Of a stretch of 64,000 bases of DNA, positions 62,685 through 64,000 are shown piece by piece. The notes below the pieces were generated by a model. That model was given only the letters and a program-made list of their open reading frames with translations. It made no database searches and was not told the origin of the DNA. The stretch is from contig OZ038384.1 of NCBI GenBank assembly GCA_964036045.1, forward strand, positions 30,423,771 to 30,487,770. Reading direction: 5' to 3'. A program made the translations under genes and the position numbers. Source of the stretch: Eutreptiella sp. 'Long Island Sound 2002'. Its lineage: Eukaryota; Euglenozoa; Euglenophyceae; Eutreptiales; Eutreptiaceae. Position 1 is the first letter of the stretch. Every line of letters begins with the position of its first letter.

Positions 62685-64000
62685 TCACATGCTTTGGGAC
62701 CCCTGTTCAGCCTGGACGAAGACCCCCTTATTCTCTATGTACCCCCTTTGCTTCGTCCACGACGACTCCCAAACCGAAAATTTTTTATTATTCAACCCCC
62801 AGTCAAGATTATCTGAGCGGATCACTTCCCCCCACCCCTTCCGCGTGCGATCTTCCTTGCCCCCCTTCACCCGCACTCTGGCCCCCCGCAGTCTGGACAC
62901 CCCGCCGCCTGTACTTCCACCTGGAAAGCTGCGCTTTGAGATTTCACATTTCAGGGCTTTGTGCCGCCCCTCTCCTTTGAAGGCGGCAAAAACGGCAATG
63001 TGCCCCCACCTGCGGGCCCATCCCAACAGGTGGTCAATCCACAGATGGGCCCACAGGGTGACGTTCATTTCACAGGCCTTATGCGCCTCCCCCATTTTTT
63101 TCAATTCTGGTCGCAGAATTCTCATGTCGGGCAACTGCAACGGTCCGGATTTCCAGACGACATCGCTTGTTGCCAATAGGGATTTTCCCCATTGCCGGAT
63201 GGCGTCCCTCCAGGACGCCTGGACCCCCCCATGTCAACGACATGCTGCAGGAGGCCCTCCCCCTCCAGATGGTCACACATGGTGTCCCATCCCTCACTCT
63301 TCACCCACTCGGCAGCCGCCGTCGGCTCGATTTTTAGGGGCACCTTCTTCTTATCCTTCCTCTCCTCTTCCAACGCCACCCCGGTGGCGGTCCGTGCCTG
63401 GATCCGAATGGGATCCAGGAACCATTGCACCCACCTCACGGCCTTTCCCTTTTCCACCGATGCACCGTGTGGAGGCTGTTCACAAGGGCTGAAAGCCCAT
63501 TGTGCACTTGCCGGTGCACACCATGCAGCCCATAATCGGGGGGCCGTTGGGGGGGGCGCACGATCGGGCAAATCATCCCCGCCCACAGCCACTCCCCGAC
63601 AATTACCCCCATCCCGCAACCAAATTCGTGCAGAATGGTTGCCCGATTTTTCCCACACAGCCAACAAACGGTGGCTGCGGGGTTTTTGGCTGTGAAGGAG
63701 GAGCAACCCCCCAAAATGACCTGCGCCTTGGTGTCCGCTATAAAAAAAGAAATCACCTTACGCAAGTAACCCCCTTTATCGGGGATTGGCTGCTGCGCCA
63801 CCTCGGTGAGGTCCGCGTTCAGGTCATAGACCTCGGCCGATTGGGAAATGATGGCCTTCTTCTCGGATCCGCGCAGCAAGATCCAAGAGCCCAAGGGCAT
63901 ATGACTCCCCAGGTCTCCAACGGCAAAATGCACAAAGGAGGCCTGCCAGAGCTTTGTCCCGTCGAAGGAGATGCCCACCCATGTACCCTTCGTGAACCGG
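62685..64000 (-). pseudogene. second KDZ-like transposase, partial (runs off right edge)
   Basis: Read from the right edge leftwards in three frames: 63978-63436 has ISFDGTKLW (first Asp), SHMPLGSW, ADTKAQVILGG and CWLCGKN; 63706-63122 contributes a middle segment; 63176-62685 has TLWAHLWIDHLLGWARRWG and KGEGRHKALK (Glu motif). Order and spacing parallel gene IV of the 8.2-kb transposon, but the sequences are far apart, so it belongs to a different element. Frame changes near 63480 and 63150 are either introns or decay; no splice pair stands out. The 5' part is outside the window. Confidence 0.6.

Noticed and set aside
62425-63492. 355-codon plus-strand ORF
   Set aside because: It starts inside the GGCGCGCC palindromes and then runs antisense to transposase motifs that are clearly coding on the minus strand.

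Overview
The window is nuclear DNA of a flagellated microbial eukaryote. It is dominated by transposable elements and holds one clear cellular gene, a paraflagellar-rod-type flagellar protein (39240-41774, minus strand). That family is best known from Euglenozoa but is not exclusive to it. Two genes have a pyrimidine-rich AG acceptor 5-6 nt upstream of their ATG, which would fit spliced-leader trans-splicing or very short 5' UTR introns. One transposase carries a phase-consistent GT-AG intron. A euglenid-like protist is therefore possible, but the sequence does not settle the lineage.

Positions 1-32186 are one nest of minus-strand LTR retrotransposons. The oldest, E2 (17125-32186), is a decayed Ty3/gypsy chromovirus whose 3' LTR is cut by element E0 at the left edge of the window. 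E0 has its own 5' LTR split by element E1 (2320-15526). E1 is nearly intact: two LTRs of 2357 bp each, a 4-bp target duplication, a primer site matching initiator tRNA-Met, and gag and pol in one frame separated by a single TAG. A small non-autonomous LTR element, E3 (29450-31900), sits in the 5' LTR of E2. Interrupted LTR lengths add up exactly (702 + 1731 = 2433 bp for both LTRs of E2), which confirms the nesting.

Positions 32187-39239 are mostly non-coding, with an RNase H remnant of a retroelement. After the flagellar gene (39240-41774) come small hairpins, a 4.3-kb fold-back element without a recognisable gene (42312-46655), and a 991-codon ORF fusing a DDE-type transposase to an OTU cysteine-protease domain and a SANT/Myb-like domain (47145-50120). 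Inverted copies of a ~115-bp repeat (42204-42319 and 50416-50529) enclose both. Satellite-like tandem repeats and a dead pogo-like transposase follow.

The most unusual object is an 8.2-kb DNA transposon at 53610-61815. It has 36-bp terminal inverted repeats (35/36 identical) and is inserted in a tandem repeat whose uninterrupted copy lies next door, so the empty site can be read directly. It carries (I) a phytanoyl-hydroxylase-like Fe(II)/2-oxoglutarate dioxygenase with a RING-like Cys/His cluster, (II) a charged coiled-coil protein, (III) a TET/JBP-like dioxygenase domain with altered metal ligands and (IV) a KDZ-like transposase with an intron. Arrays of the CpG-rich motif TTATCGCG, often as the palindrome TTATCGCGCGATAA, lie at both ends and between most genes, inverted at the right end. 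The transposase gene is interrupted by a ~750-bp copy of the element's own left end. A second, distant relative of the transposase runs off the right edge on the minus strand.
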